64,000 bases of DNA from Chryseobacterium cucumeris (GCF_001593385.1 NZ_LUVZ01000044.1:248001-312000); one strand, 5' to 3'; numbered from the stretch's first letter, positions 1 through 8,851 are shown. A program made the numbers and translations. The notes: generated by a model from the letters alone, not told the origin.

Positions 1-1126
1 TGTCCACATAATGAGCACCATAAAGATCGGGGTAAAATACACAGGGATAACCGTCTTTTCTCAATAAAATAAGGGCATAGGCAATTGGCTTGAACCAAGG
101 TTCTACGGGAGCTTCAAGATCCTGTAATGGCTGAGTGTCATGATTGGCTACTAAACTTACAGAATGCATAGGATCTGCCTGAGTAAGAGTTTCATCGAAA
201 ATTCTTCGGAGATCATAAGAATCACCTTCTCTGGAAGCTGTATGAAAGTTATTTTGCAAAGAACTGTCGAAAAGACTCATGCAGCCTTCCGTGACCTCAA
301 TATACTTTTGAAGAAGATGAAGATATCCCGGAGCCCAGTATTCTCCTACAGCAAAAATATCTTTTCCGGAATTGGAACGGAGCAGTGTGAGCCATTCTTT
401 ATAAAAATCAAAAGAAATATGTTTTAAAGCATCAAGCCTTACCCCATCAAAATCGGTCTGATCAAAATACCATTTTGCCCAGGTATTAAGCTCTTCCCGT
501 ACAAAAGGATTCCGGTGCTCAATGTCATTATACATCAGGTAGTCGTAATTCCCTTTTTCATCATCAATCATTTCCTCCCAGTCGTTTCCGTATTCTGACT
601 GTATTTTGAAGATATGGGAATCCATCCCTTCAGCATAATCTACACCACTGAAACAGGTGAAATTCCACTCAAAATCTGAATATTTTTTTCCTCTTCCCGG
701 AAAGGTAAATTTCGTGTAAGATTCTATTTCGATCACTTCGGAAATCACCTTTTCCCTGTTTTCCTCATCTACTTTGACAACCTTGAATTTCTCCAGCTCA
801 TCACCTCCGGCTTTATGTCCCAGAACAATATCTACAATGATCTGTATATTTTGCTTCTTTAAGGCTTTAATGGCTTTTGTGTAATCTTTTTTAGTACCAT
901 ATTTGGTAGGAAGAGTTCCCTTTTGATCAAATTCTCCGAGATCATACAGGTCGTAGGCATCATAACCGATGGAATAGCCGCCATTTGTCCCTTTGTAGGC
1001 AGGAGGAAACCATACAGAAGTAATTCCAAGTTTTGCTAAATATCCGGCCTGTTTTTCGGCTTCTTTCCACAATTTTCCGTCTCCTTCAGAATACCAGTGG
1101 AAAAACTGGATCATGGTTGGGTTCAT
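1..1126 (-). CDS. Alpha-amylase, cytoplasmic GH13 type (3' part cut by window edge)
   Basis: About 375 N-terminal residues of a glycoside hydrolase family 13 alpha-amylase; the C-terminus lies beyond position 1. It begins MNPTMIQFFHWYSEGDGKLW with no signal peptide, so it probably acts on internal or imported maltodextrins. All four GH13 signatures are visible in order: DIVLGHKAGGD (region I), FDGVRLDALKH carrying the nucleophile Asp at about residue 230, VGEYWAPG with the acid/base Glu, and LVANHDTQ with the transition-state Asp. This resembles the liquefying cytoplasmic amylases of subfamily 5 (inferred from motif style). The ATG at 1126 precedes the conserved QFFHW block directly. The plus-strand reading frame inside it is a shadow. 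Confidence 0.9.
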   Translation of the reverse strand, partial: MNPTMIQFFHWYSEGDGKLWKEAEKQAGYLAKLGITSVWFPPAYKGTNGGYSIGYDAYDLYDLGEFDQKGTLPTKYGTKKDYTKAIKALKKQNIQIIVDIVLGHKAGGDELEKFKVVKVDEENREKVISEVIEIESYTKFTFPGRGKKYSDFEWNFTCFSGVDYAEGMDSHIFKIQSEYGNDWEEMIDDEKGNYDYLMYNDIEHRNPFVREELNTWAKWYFDQTDFDGVRLDALKHISFDFYKEWLTLLRSNSGKDIFAVGEYWAPGYLHLLQKYIEVTEGCMSLFDSSLQNNFHTASREGDSYDLRRIFDETLTQADPMHSVSLVANHDTQPLQDLEAPVEPWFKPIAYALILLRKDGYPCVFYPDLYGAHYVD

Positions 1127-1170
1127 AAATTTGCTGATTTGGTTGATACAAGGTAGCAAAAAAATATGAT

Positions 1171-2268
1171 TTAATCATTTTCAAATTCTTCAAACGGAAT
1201 TTTTAGTTGAACCGAAACCTGCTTTTTTTCTTCTGTATTCAGGTGAGAGAGAGATAATCCGAGCAAACGCACAGCTTTATCAAAAGGACGAAGTTCCCAA
1301 AGTTTTTTTCCGGTGTTATAATACTGTTCCGGTGATGAAAAATAATCTTCCTTTGTGATGCTTCTTGTGAAAAGAGAGAAATCTTTGTATTTTATTTTTA
1401 ACGTTAAAGTTCTACCCAGAATATTATTTTTCTGTAGCCTTTGATGAATTTCTTCTGCAAGACTTTCCAGTTTTTCATTGATCTGTTGTTCATCCAGTAG
1501 ATCTTCAAAAAAAGTTCTTTCTACAGCCACACTTTTCTGAATCCGATGAGGTTTTACTTCAGAAGTATGAATTCCGCGAACCACATTATAATAGTGCTGG
1601 CCGGATTTTCCAAAAAGTCTTATCAGATCTTCAAGTGATCTCTTTTTTAAATCTTTTCCTTTGTAAATTCCTAAACTAAACATTTTGTTAGCCGTAACCT
1701 TTCCAACGCCGTAAAATTTTTCTACAGGCAGCTCTTCCAGAAAATGCTCCATTTTATCAGGATGAATGGTTTTCTGGCCGTTCGGTTTATTAATGTCGGA
1801 AGCTACTTTAGCTAAAAACTTATTGACGGAAATTCCTGCAGAAGCTGTTAATCCGGTCTGTTCAAAAATTTTCTGACGGATTTCTTTGGCGATCAGATTC
1901 GCAGATTCCATACCTTTTTTATTTTCGGTGACATCCAGATAAGCTTCATCCAGAGACAGAGGTTCTACCAGATCAGTATATTCATAGAAAATTTCCCGGA
2001 TTTTTTTGGAGATCTCTTTGTATCGGGCAAATCGGGGAGGAACAAAAATAAGCTGCGGACATTTTTCTTTGGCTGTTTTGCTGGGCATTGCAGAACGAAC
2101 ACCAAATTTTCTGGCTTCATAGCTTGCGGCTGCCACTACACCACGGTGTTGTCCTCCTACGGCGATGGGCTTGCCTTTCAGTGTGGGATTATCATGTTGC
2201 TCCACAGAAGCATAGAATGCATCCATATCCACATGAATAATTTTACGAAGAGGCAAAGAAAAATCCAT
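1171..2268 (-). CDS. dinB: DNA polymerase IV (Y-family translesion polymerase)
   Basis: 365-residue Y-family polymerase that copies past damaged bases without proofreading. Seen: the palm motif IIHVDMDAFYASVEQ near residues 10-24 with catalytic Asp, the finger motif YEARKFGVRSAMP near 50, the second catalytic pair SLDEAYLDVT near 105, a helix-hairpin-helix thumb (LPVEKFYGVGKVTA) and a C-terminal little-finger domain. Length fits the family. The ATG at 2268 is chosen; a TTG two codons upstream is also open. A TATCTTTG -7 promoter box lies only 4 nt upstream of this ATG, so the mRNA may be nearly leaderless. The gene stands alone. Confidence 0.95.
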   Translation of the reverse strand: MDFSLPLRKIIHVDMDAFYASVEQHDNPTLKGKPIAVGGQHRGVVAAASYEARKFGVRSAMPSKTAKEKCPQLIFVPPRFARYKEISKKIREIFYEYTDLVEPLSLDEAYLDVTENKKGMESANLIAKEIRQKIFEQTGLTASAGISVNKFLAKVASDINKPNGQKTIHPDKMEHFLEELPVEKFYGVGKVTANKMFSLGIYKGKDLKKRSLEDLIRLFGKSGQHYYNVVRGIHTSEVKPHRIQKSVAVERTFFEDLLDEQQINEKLESLAEEIHQRLQKNNILGRTLTLKIKYKDFSLFTRSITKEDYFSSPEQYYNTGKKLWELRPFDKAVRLLGLSLSHLNTEEKKQVSVQLKIPFEEFEND

Positions 2269-2271
2269 ATA

Positions 2272-2279
2272 CAAAGATA
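2272..2279 (-). promoter_or_regulatory. -7 promoter box of dinB
   Basis: TATCTTTG on the minus strand fits the Bacteroidota -7 consensus TAnnTTTG. It ends 4 nt before the dinB ATG, predicting a start of transcription at or next to the start codon. Confidence 0.5.
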
Positions 2280-2470
2280 TGGATTCCTTTATTGACGGTA
2301 AATTTTTTGTAGAAGGTAAGTTTTTTATAAAAGTTTGTAGCAGGAGGCCGGAGGTTAATAAGTATGATATGGAAATTGATGACCTGTTTATTGAAAATTA
2401 ATTTAAAAAAATAACAGATTATTCAACGTACTAAGATTACTTCCATTTCCCATCTTCTTTCTTCCGCCTT

Positions 2471-2926
2471 TTAAGCCTTCAGTCTCATGGTAAGAAGATG
2501 AGGTTCAAAACCTGCCTTTTCATACGCTTTTATGGCAGATTCATTTTGTGCATACACATCAAGTCTTACCTCATTGATTCCCTGTGATTTTGACCAGGAA
2601 ATGAGTTCATCAGTAATGACTTTATTGATTCCTTTTCCCCTGTGTTGGGGCTTTACATACATAAAACCGAGATAGGCATATTCTTTAAACTGATAATAAT
2701 CTTTTGCCGCTTTCTTAATCAGAGCATATCCTGATGCAATGATTTCATTATTTTCTTCGGCAACAATTACGGTTGCTTCGGGAGATTGTATGAGATGTTT
2801 TAAATCATAATAATGAATCTCTCCTTCAATCAATGTGCTGTTGAACGGTCTTTCGGCAGTAACAACTCCCTGTTCAAATTCTAAAAGGATTGCTAAATCC
2901 TGTTCTGTGGCTTCTCTTGTAATCAT
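2471..2926 (-). CDS. GNAT family N-acetyltransferase
   Basis: 151-residue acetyl-CoA-dependent N-acetyltransferase of the GNAT fold; the substrate is unknown. Seen: the N-terminal ITREATEQDLAILLEFE start typical of the fold, and the acetyl-CoA binding loop YVKPQHRGKGINKVI (Q/R-x-x-G-x-G/A pattern) near residue 100, followed by VRLDVYAQNESAIKAYEKAGF, the standard motif B. The internal ATG at 2926 starts MITREAT, where the domain begins; an upstream ATG at 2956 would add ten residues without similarity to the fold. It is monocistronic on the minus strand. Confidence 0.85.
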   Translation of the reverse strand: MITREATEQDLAILLEFEQGVVTAERPFNSTLIEGEIHYYDLKHLIQSPEATVIVAEENNEIIASGYALIKKAAKDYYQFKEYAYLGFMYVKPQHRGKGINKVITDELISWSKSQGINEVRLDVYAQNESAIKAYEKAGFEPHLLTMRLKA

Positions 2927-3014
2927 GGTGCTATGGGTATAAAATTTGAAACCCACTGAAAGTTTTTGGTTTTCAATGAGTTTTTTATGTTTTTTCGGAT
3001 TAGATAAATAATAA

Positions 3015-3530
3015 TTATTTTAAAAGCTTGTCTATGGTTTGTTGAAGTTCAGGGTCTTCAGGAGATATTGCATAATATTTTGCAATGGAAGATTTCTGAT
3101 CAATCACCATATATCTCGGGATCCAGTTTAGATCTACATAATTATTGAAATCGTTCTTCCAGCCTGTAGAAAACCAATAGTTTTCTTTGTCTTTCATATC
3201 AAATCTTTCCAGACTTTTTTCAAACCCTTCTTTTGAACGGTCCAATGACAGAAATACAAAATCAATATTCTTATTATTTTCTTCTAATTCTTTGGCTTTT
3301 GGAAGTGCATTTAAGCAATCTCTACACCATCCTGCCCAAAAATCAATCACTAAAACTTTTCCTTTATGCTGAGCCAAAATCTGTTTGATGGTAATGGTTT
3401 TTCCATTTTCATCTTCCAGTTTCTGCTGTAAAGCTTCTTTTGAAAATCCCGTTTTAAGGACGGCAGGCACTTTTTGTGAATAGCTTATTCCAAAAATACC
3501 TATCATAAAAATTAGTATCAACTTTCTCAT
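3015..3530 (-). CDS. TlpA-like secreted thioredoxin-fold protein
   Basis: 171-residue thiol-disulfide oxidoreductase of the TlpA/ResA type, presumably periplasmic. An N-terminal signal (MRKLILIFMIGIFGISYSQ) is followed by a thioredoxin fold with the redox motif WCRDC in VIDFWAGWCRDCLNALPKAK and a cis-Pro region LNWIPRYMVID. The lower ATG at 3530 is chosen because it directly opens the signal peptide and because a TAGATTTG promoter box at 3551-3558 leaves too little room for the upstream ATG at 3545. The role could be reduction of cytochrome c or other envelope disulfides; the partner is not evident. Confidence 0.85.
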   Translation of the reverse strand: MRKLILIFMIGIFGISYSQKVPAVLKTGFSKEALQQKLEDENGKTITIKQILAQHKGKVLVIDFWAGWCRDCLNALPKAKELEENNKNIDFVFLSLDRSKEGFEKSLERFDMKDKENYWFSTGWKNDFNNYVDLNWIPRYMVIDQKSSIAKYYAISPEDPELQQTIDKLLK

Positions 3531-3550
3531 CTCGTACAATTTCATTTGTA

Positions 3551-3558
3551 CAAATCTA
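3551..3558 (-). promoter_or_regulatory. -7 promoter box of the TlpA-like gene
   Basis: TAGATTTG on the minus strand fits TAnnTTTG. It lies 20 nt upstream of the preferred ATG. Confidence 0.45.
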
Positions 3559-3653
3559 AACAATGAATTGCAATCTGATATTGATTTCTCCTGGAATTAG
3601 GAAAAATTTATAATATTGATGGATTCTATGGGATGGGAGAGTGGGAGTATGAA

Positions 3654-3708
3654 AACCACCCCGTCAAAAATTCTTTAAATTTTTGCCAACCCTGCGTGGG
3701 AGGGGAAT
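3654..3708. repeat. Dispersed-type intergenic repeat with hairpin
   Basis: A stretch beginning with ACCACCCCGTC contains the hairpin CAAAAATT (3665-3672) / AATTTTTG (3678-3685), then CGTGGGAGGGG. The form resembles intergenic repeat units recalled from Chryseobacterium genomes, but only one copy is in this window, so dispersal is an inference. Confidence 0.4.
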
Positions 3709-3746
3709 GTTACGCCTTCAGTTGTAATATTTCTGATTGAAGTTTT

Positions 3747-4562
3747 TTACTGATAGTTTTTAATCAAGCCTTTCACAACGGCAATTACGTTGGGCATTGC
3801 TTTGTTGGCTGCATTCAGAACCTCTTCGTGAGAAACGGCAAAAGCTATATCCGGCCCGCCAAGATCCGTGATCACAGAGATACAGAAAACATCCATTTCC
3901 ATATGTCTGGCAACAATAACTTCGGGAACGGTACTCATTCCTACCATATCACCGCCGATGGCTTTAATCATTCCATATTCGGCAGGAGTTTCAAAAGTTG
4001 GTCCTTGTAGCGCTACATAAACTCCCTGATGAATTTTAATCTGGTGGTCGGCAGCAGCCTGTTCCGCTGTGGCAATCATTTTTTTGTTGTAAGGTTCGCT
4101 CATATCTACAAAACGAGGTCCGAGCTCATCTATATTTTTTCCACGTAAAGGATGCTCAGGCATCATGTTGATATGATCTTTCAGAATAACGATGTCTGCA
4201 ACATTGTAAGCTGGGTTTACACCACCACAGGCATTGGAAAGAATAAGGTTTTGAATTCCCAGCAAATGAAAAACTCTTATGGGGAATGTCACCGTTTCCA
4301 TAGAATGTCCCTCATAATAATGGAAACGTCCGCTCATCATCAGTACTTTTTTCCCTTCCAGAATTCCGTAAATCAGTTTTCCGGTATGTCCGGCCACTGT
4401 AGTCTGTGGAAAATGAGGAATGTCTTTGTACTCTAAAACATGGATCGGTTCTATTTCATTTTGTAATTTACCAAGTCCGGATCCTAAAACAACTGCAAAA
4501 TCAGGGGTTTCCTGAATAATATTTTTAATAAAATCTGCAGTTTCTTTAATTTTTTCTAACAT
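3747..4562 (-). CDS. Purine nucleoside phosphorylase (PNP class I)
   Basis: 271-residue phosphorylase that splits purine nucleosides with phosphate into free base and (deoxy)ribose-1-phosphate in purine salvage. Seen: VVLGSGLGKL phosphate-binding loop near residue 25, VAGHTGKL, MSGRFHYYEGHS, the NACGGVNP block, QGPTFETPAEY, and the MVGMSTVPEV substrate loop. The SDL-like Asn/Asp position near the C-terminus (VITDLGGPD) is also present. Length matches the trimeric eukaryote-like class. Its start overlaps the 3' end of lpxK by 17 nt, so the two genes are probably cotranscribed. Confidence 0.95.
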   Translation of the reverse strand: MLEKIKETADFIKNIIQETPDFAVVLGSGLGKLQNEIEPIHVLEYKDIPHFPQTTVAGHTGKLIYGILEGKKVLMMSGRFHYYEGHSMETVTFPIRVFHLLGIQNLILSNACGGVNPAYNVADIVILKDHINMMPEHPLRGKNIDELGPRFVDMSEPYNKKMIATAEQAAADHQIKIHQGVYVALQGPTFETPAEYGMIKAIGGDMVGMSTVPEVIVARHMEMDVFCISVITDLGGPDIAFAVSHEEVLNAANKAMPNVIAVVKGLIKNYQ

Positions 4563-5571
4563 AATCTAAGATGATTTGATTGAATTCTTCTTTCTTATCA
4601 ATCAATACATTGATAGGCCAGTAGTAAACAATTTCTCTAAGATAGTCAAAAGTTTTCAGACGTACATAGTCTTTCTCTGTGGTTAATATCAGTTTATATT
4701 CCCCTAATTTTTTATACTCGGCAAGGATTTTTTTAATATCATCATCCGTGAAATTGTGATGATCTCTGAATTTTAAATGCTTTACTCTTTTTGAGAATTT
4801 AGCCAGATGTTCCAGAAGCGGTTTAGGATTGGCAATTCCGGTGATCAGTAAAATATCATAATAATTCAGGTTGTTATCCGGAAGCATTTTATCTTTTCCG
4901 TAGACATTTTCGTCATAACCGATGGATGAAAAGAATACTTTCTGTCCGTAAGAAGGTCGTATTCTTGATATATAATACCTTTTTGTTTCCTCCGTCAGTT
5001 CATCAGGGCATTTGCTGACCATAATGATGTCGGCCCTTTTATATCCGGCTCTTGATTCTCTAAGATCTCCGGCAGGAAGAAGATAATCCTTGAAAAAAGG
5101 ATCACTGAAATCGGTCATCAGAATATTGAATCCGGCTTTGATGGCTCTGTGCTGCATGGCATCATCCAATACAAGAACTTCAAGATCCATATCGTCAATT
5201 ACTTTTTTGGCTCCGGGAACACGTTCTTCGGAAACGGCAATTACGAAACGGTTTTTAAAACGTTCAAAAAGCTGCATTGCTTCATCACCCACCATTTTGT
5301 AGTTGCTTTCGTAATTTGTTACTTCATAACCTTTGGTAAGCCTTCCGTAACCACGTGAAAGTACTCCTGTTCTGTAATGTTTGGATAAGAATTGAGCAAG
5401 ATACATCACCATGGGTGACTTCCCGCTTCCGCCCACAGAAAGGTTTCCGACATTGATTATCGGTGTCTTGAATTTTGTCGACTTAAAAACTCCCAGATCA
5501 TACATTGTGTTCCGGATACCCGTTACCAAATGATAACCGAGGGAAAAAGGATAAAGGTACCATCTTTTCAT
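4546..5571 (-). CDS. lpxK: Tetraacyldisaccharide 4'-kinase
   Basis: 341-residue inner-membrane kinase that phosphorylates the 4' position of the lipid A disaccharide-1-phosphate precursor. Seen: the P-loop VGGSGKSPMVMYLA near residues 44-57, LSRGYGR, the GDEAMQLF block, VLDDAMQHR with the family Asp-rich loop, and RESRAGYKRAD. The reading frame is open much further upstream, but the ATG at 5571 gives the normal LpxK N-terminus (MKRWYLYPFSLGYH) and a TATTTTTG promoter box sits at 5579-5586 just before it. It overlaps the downstream PNP gene by 17 nt. The divergent neighbour is truA. Confidence 0.95.
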   Translation of the reverse strand: MKRWYLYPFSLGYHLVTGIRNTMYDLGVFKSTKFKTPIINVGNLSVGGSGKSPMVMYLAQFLSKHYRTGVLSRGYGRLTKGYEVTNYESNYKMVGDEAMQLFERFKNRFVIAVSEERVPGAKKVIDDMDLEVLVLDDAMQHRAIKAGFNILMTDFSDPFFKDYLLPAGDLRESRAGYKRADIIMVSKCPDELTEETKRYYISRIRPSYGQKVFFSSIGYDENVYGKDKMLPDNNLNYYDILLITGIANPKPLLEHLAKFSKRVKHLKFRDHHNFTDDDIKKILAEYKKLGEYKLILTTEKDYVRLKTFDYLREIVYYWPINVLIDKKEEFNQIILDYVRKN

Positions 5572-5578
5572 ACGATTG

Positions 5579-5586
5579 CAAAAATA
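5579..5586 (-). promoter_or_regulatory. -7 promoter box of lpxK-PNP
   Basis: TATTTTTG on the minus strand fits TAnnTTTG. It is 8 nt from the lpxK ATG and faces away from the truA promoter box 75 nt to the right. Confidence 0.5.
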
Positions 5587-5653
5587 GGAATTTTCATAAG
5601 CATTGATGTAATATTCTCGAAGACTTTTCGACAAATATTTCGTTAAATTAAAG

Positions 5654-5661
5654 TATTTTTG
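5654..5661 (+). promoter_or_regulatory. -7 promoter box of truA
   Basis: TATTTTTG fits TAnnTTTG. It overlaps the most upstream possible truA start (TTG at 5659), which argues that translation begins at the downstream TTG at 5680. Confidence 0.5.
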
Positions 5662-5679
5662 TGGAGTTATTACAATACA

Positions 5680-6411
5680 TTGAGATACTTTATTGAATTT
5701 TCTTACAACGGAAAGAATTATTTCGGCTACCAGATACAGCCGGATGCCATTTCTGTGCAGGAAGAACTGGAAAAAGCGCTGTCTACCATTTTGCGCGAAG
5801 AGATAAAAACTACAGGAGCAGGAAGAACCGATACAGGCGTTCATGCTAAAAAAATATTTGCCCATTTTGATACGGAAAAAGAATTGGATGATCAGCTTGT
5901 AAGAAGACTGAACAGTTTTCTTCCTCCTGATATTTCCATTAAAAAAATTTTTCCGGTAAAAGATGATTTTCATGCCCGTTTTGATGCCACGTACAGAACC
6001 TACGAATATTTTATCTCATTGGAAAAAAATCCCTTCACTCAGGAATCTGCATGGCAGCACTGGAAAAGAGGTCTGGATGTGGATGCGATGAATGAGGCCT
6101 GTAAGATTCTTTTTGAATATGAAGATTTCACCAGTTTTGCCAAGTTAAAAACAGACAACAAGACCAATATCTGTAAAATTTATAAAGCAGAGTGGGAACA
6201 GAACGGAACGGAATTGAAATTTACCGTTTCTGCCAATCGTTTTCTGAGGAATATGGTTCGCGCAATTGTCGGAACGATGGTAGAAATAGGAACAGGAAAA
6301 CTGAAACCGGAAGATCTTCGTAAAGTAATTGAAGACAAAAACCGCAATGCTGCAGGTACCTCAGCGCCGGGACACGGGCTGTATCTGGTAGATGTAGGGT
6401 ATGAATTTTAA
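5680..6411 (+). CDS. truA: tRNA pseudouridine(38-40) synthase
   Basis: 243-residue pseudouridine synthase modifying positions 38-40 in the tRNA anticodon arm. Seen: the N-terminal block RYFIEFSYNGKNYFGYQIQ, the catalytic motif GAGRTDTGVHA with the nucleophile Asp near residue 50, ARFDATYRTYEYFI, and FLRNMVRAIVGTM near the C-terminus. There is no ATG before the conserved N-terminus. TTG at 5680 gives the usual MRYFIE start, while TTG at 5659 lies inside the probable promoter box. A small membrane-protein gene follows after 29 nt. Confidence 0.93.
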   Translation: MRYFIEFSYNGKNYFGYQIQPDAISVQEELEKALSTILREEIKTTGAGRTDTGVHAKKIFAHFDTEKELDDQLVRRLNSFLPPDISIKKIFPVKDDFHARFDATYRTYEYFISLEKNPFTQESAWQHWKRGLDVDAMNEACKILFEYEDFTSFAKLKTDNKTNICKIYKAEWEQNGTELKFTVSANRFLRNMVRAIVGTMVEIGTGKLKPEDLRKVIEDKNRNAAGTSAPGHGLYLVDVGYEF

Positions 6412-6440
6412 ATAAAAAAACTAAAAACAAAATAATAATC

Positions 6441-6785
6441 ATGTTATCAATTTTTATTCTTATCGGTGCCTATCGATATTATGCCCAGCTGGCAGAAAGA
6501 TTTGGAAAAACAAAATGGCAATACGGTGTTTTAGCTATTGGAATTTATCTGGGAACCCAGATTGTATTAGGTATGGGTTACGGTGTGTATTTGGGAATAA
6601 CAGATCCTGAGTCCGTAGATAATGTAAATTATACAGGCTTTTCCGGAGTGAATATTGTAGGTTGGCTCATCTCTATTGTTGCCGTTTGGGGAGTTTATAA
6701 ATTCCTTGAAAATAAGTTTATAAAAGAAAGACCGGCAAAAACCATCGAAATTGAAGAAATAGGGAAGACTATTGATCAGCAGTAA
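6441..6785 (+). CDS. Small membrane protein, unknown function
   Basis: 114-residue protein that I do not recognise as a named family. It shows two or three hydrophobic helices: a short one at the N-terminus (MLSIFILIGAY), one near residues 30-53 (YGVLAIGIYLGTQIVLGMGYGV written in two parts) and one near 75-95 (VNIVGWLISIVAVWGV). A charged C-terminal tail follows (KERPAKTIEIEEIGKTIDQQ). The N-terminal motif AERFGKTKWQYG recurs in small Bacteroidota membrane proteins as far as I recall. It follows truA by 29 nt and is probably in the same transcript. Confidence 0.6.
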   Translation: MLSIFILIGAYRYYAQLAERFGKTKWQYGVLAIGIYLGTQIVLGMGYGVYLGITDPESVDNVNYTGFSGVNIVGWLISIVAVWGVYKFLENKFIKERPAKTIEIEEIGKTIDQQ

Positions 6786-6954
6786 GTATCACATCGTCTC
6801 TTTTTCCTGCATTGAGAAATAAGAGAAAAAAGTGGAATATGTACTGGATTGGATATAAAATGATGTTTAATATATTCATATTGTAAATGGTAGGTATCTG
6901 ATATTTTCTATGACGATTTGCAAAAGTTGTAAAGGCAGTCCGATTATAATGTCT

Positions 6955-6962
6955 TATTTTTG
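6955..6962 (+). promoter_or_regulatory. -7 promoter box of the ABC exporter gene
   Basis: TATTTTTG fits TAnnTTTG and lies 39 nt before the ATG at 7002. No clear -33 element at the ideal spacing was found. Confidence 0.45.
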
Positions 6963-7001
6963 CATAGAATTTTATTTTAATTCTTTCTTTCGATTCGTAC
7001 A

Positions 7002-8759
7002 ATGAAAAAACAAGATACCTGGGGAATTATAAAAAGGCTGTTCTTTATCGGAATGAAATTTCGTTCTTGGTTCATCCTTACCCTTATCATTTCCATATTC
7101 CTTTCCATCGTTTCTACTTACAGACCTTATCTTACCATGCAGGTGGTGGATAATGATATTACAAAGCTGCACGATAAAGCTTTGATGATGAAACACATCT
7201 ACTTCCTTGTGGGATTGGTGTTTGCTGAAACTGTATTAAACTTTTTCCTGGTTTATTTTTCAAATTTTATCTCGCAAAATGTGATCAGGGATATCAGAGA
7301 GCGTTTATATGCTAAACTGATTTATTTCAAAACTTCATTTTTTGACAAAACACCTATCGGGCAGTTGGTGACGCGTGCCGTAGGAGATGTGGAAACCATT
7401 GCAACAGTATATACAGACGGTTTCCTGATGGTATTCGGAGATATTCTGAGAATTCTGTTTGTATTGGTGATGATGTTCAGCACCAATGTTCACCTGAGTT
7501 ATATTACGTTAGCTATTTTACCTTTAATGGTGGTAATTACAAGATTCTTTCAGAAAAGACTGAAAAAAGCTTTCGGGGATGAGAGAAACTGGACGGCCAA
7601 TCAAAACTCATTTGTTCAGGAAAGACTGGCAGGGATGTCGATCATTCAGGTCTTCAACAGACAGGAATCTGAGTTCAAAAAGTTCGATGATATTAATATT
7701 ACGCTGAAGGGAGCATTGCTGAGAACTGTGTTTATTTTCTCACTGTTCTTTCCTGTAGTAGAACTTATTTCTTCACTATTCATCGGTTTTATCCTTTTCT
7801 ACGGAGGCTATATTACGATCAGTGCCGGTGTGGTGATTGCCTTTATCCAGTATATTTCAATGCTGATCCGTCCTTTGAGACAGATTGCAGACCGTTTTAA
7901 TAATATCCAGCGAGGAATTGTAGGAGCAGAAAGAGTATTGGGATTAATGGATGAGGAAAACTCAATGCCTAATAACGGAACGGTGAAGAAAGATCATTTT
8001 GCCGGAAAAATTGAATTCCAGAAAGTACACTTTGCATATGATGAAAAGCAGGAAGTGCTGAAAGGAATTGATTTCAAAGTAAACCCGGGAGAAACTGTAG
8101 CGATTGTAGGAGCAACAGGTGCCGGAAAATCTACTATTATCAGTTTGATTACAAGATTATATGATATCAACTCCGGAAATATTCTGATTGATGATGTGGA
8201 TTTAAAAGATTATGAGCTTTATAATCTCAGAAGTCATATCGGAGTAGTATTGCAGGATGTATTCCTTTTCCACGGAAGTATTTTTGAAAACCTTGCTTTT
8301 GGGGACGACAGTATTACCTTGGAGAAAATAAAAGCAGGAGCCAGAGAAATTGAAGTTGATGATTTCATTCAGCAGCTTCCTGGCGGATATGATTATGTAG
8401 TGAGCGAGAGAGGTTCGTCTATTTCTTTAGGACAGAGACAACTCTTGTCTTTTCTGAGAGCCTATTTATCAGATCCGAAAATTTTAATTCTGGATGAAGC
8501 TACGTCTTCCATTGATCATGAAAGTGAAAAGCTTATTCAGAGAGCAACGGAAAAAATTACTAAAAACAGAACTTCCATTATTATTGCCCACAGACTTTCT
8601 ACCATTGAAAAAGCTGATAAGATTATTGTAATGGAGCATGGTAAAATCGTAGAAGAAGGGAAGCATCTTGAACTTCTGGATAAGAACGGATATTATGCGA
8701 CGCTTTATAAAGCCCAGCTTCGCCATGAAGTGGAAATGCAAGAAGAAAAAGAGTCATAA
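7002..8759 (+). CDS. ABC exporter half-transporter (MsbA/multidrug-like)
   Basis: 585-residue type IV ABC half-transporter with an N-terminal six-helix membrane domain fused to a C-terminal ATPase; it would act as a dimer exporting lipids or drugs. The ATPase shows Walker A GATGAGKST near residue 370, the Q-loop VLQDVFLF, the signature SLGQRQLLSF near 475, Walker B ILILDEATSS near 495 and the switch His in IIAHRLST. It lacks the trans-acting features of bacteriocin exporters: no N-terminal C39 peptidase domain is present. It has its own promoter box and is followed by a clear terminator. MsbA-type lipid flipping or multidrug export cannot be separated from sequence alone. Confidence 0.9.
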   Translation: MKKQDTWGIIKRLFFIGMKFRSWFILTLIISIFLSIVSTYRPYLTMQVVDNDITKLHDKALMMKHIYFLVGLVFAETVLNFFLVYFSNFISQNVIRDIRERLYAKLIYFKTSFFDKTPIGQLVTRAVGDVETIATVYTDGFLMVFGDILRILFVLVMMFSTNVHLSYITLAILPLMVVITRFFQKRLKKAFGDERNWTANQNSFVQERLAGMSIIQVFNRQESEFKKFDDINITLKGALLRTVFIFSLFFPVVELISSLFIGFILFYGGYITISAGVVIAFIQYISMLIRPLRQIADRFNNIQRGIVGAERVLGLMDEENSMPNNGTVKKDHFAGKIEFQKVHFAYDEKQEVLKGIDFKVNPGETVAIVGATGAGKSTIISLITRLYDINSGNILIDDVDLKDYELYNLRSHIGVVLQDVFLFHGSIFENLAFGDDSITLEKIKAGAREIEVDDFIQQLPGGYDYVVSERGSSISLGQRQLLSFLRAYLSDPKILILDEATSSIDHESEKLIQRATEKITKNRTSIIIAHRLSTIEKADKIIVMEHGKIVEEGKHLELLDKNGYYATLYKAQLRHEVEMQEEKES

Positions 8760-8794
8760 TCAGAGAGAAACCATTCCTTTGAAATGAGATAAAC

Positions 8795-8830
8795 AAAAAA
8801 GAGAGCCAGAAATGACTCTCTTTTTTTATT
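8795..8830 (+). terminator. Rho-independent terminator after the ABC exporter
   Basis: The hairpin AAAGAGAG / CTCTCTTT with a short loop is followed by a T run. It sits between the convergent ABC exporter and methyltransferase genes and could serve both strands. Confidence 0.75.
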
Positions 8831-8851
8831 TAATTAACTATATACAATTCA

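Noticed and set aside
164..427. Plus-strand reading frame of 87 codons
   Set aside because: It lies antisense within the alpha-amylase, has no recognisable motif and fits a shadow frame of a real gene.
7002..8759. ABC exporter as the transporter for the leader peptides
   Set aside because: It lacks the N-terminal C39 peptidase domain and lies 47 kb away, so no link is supported.
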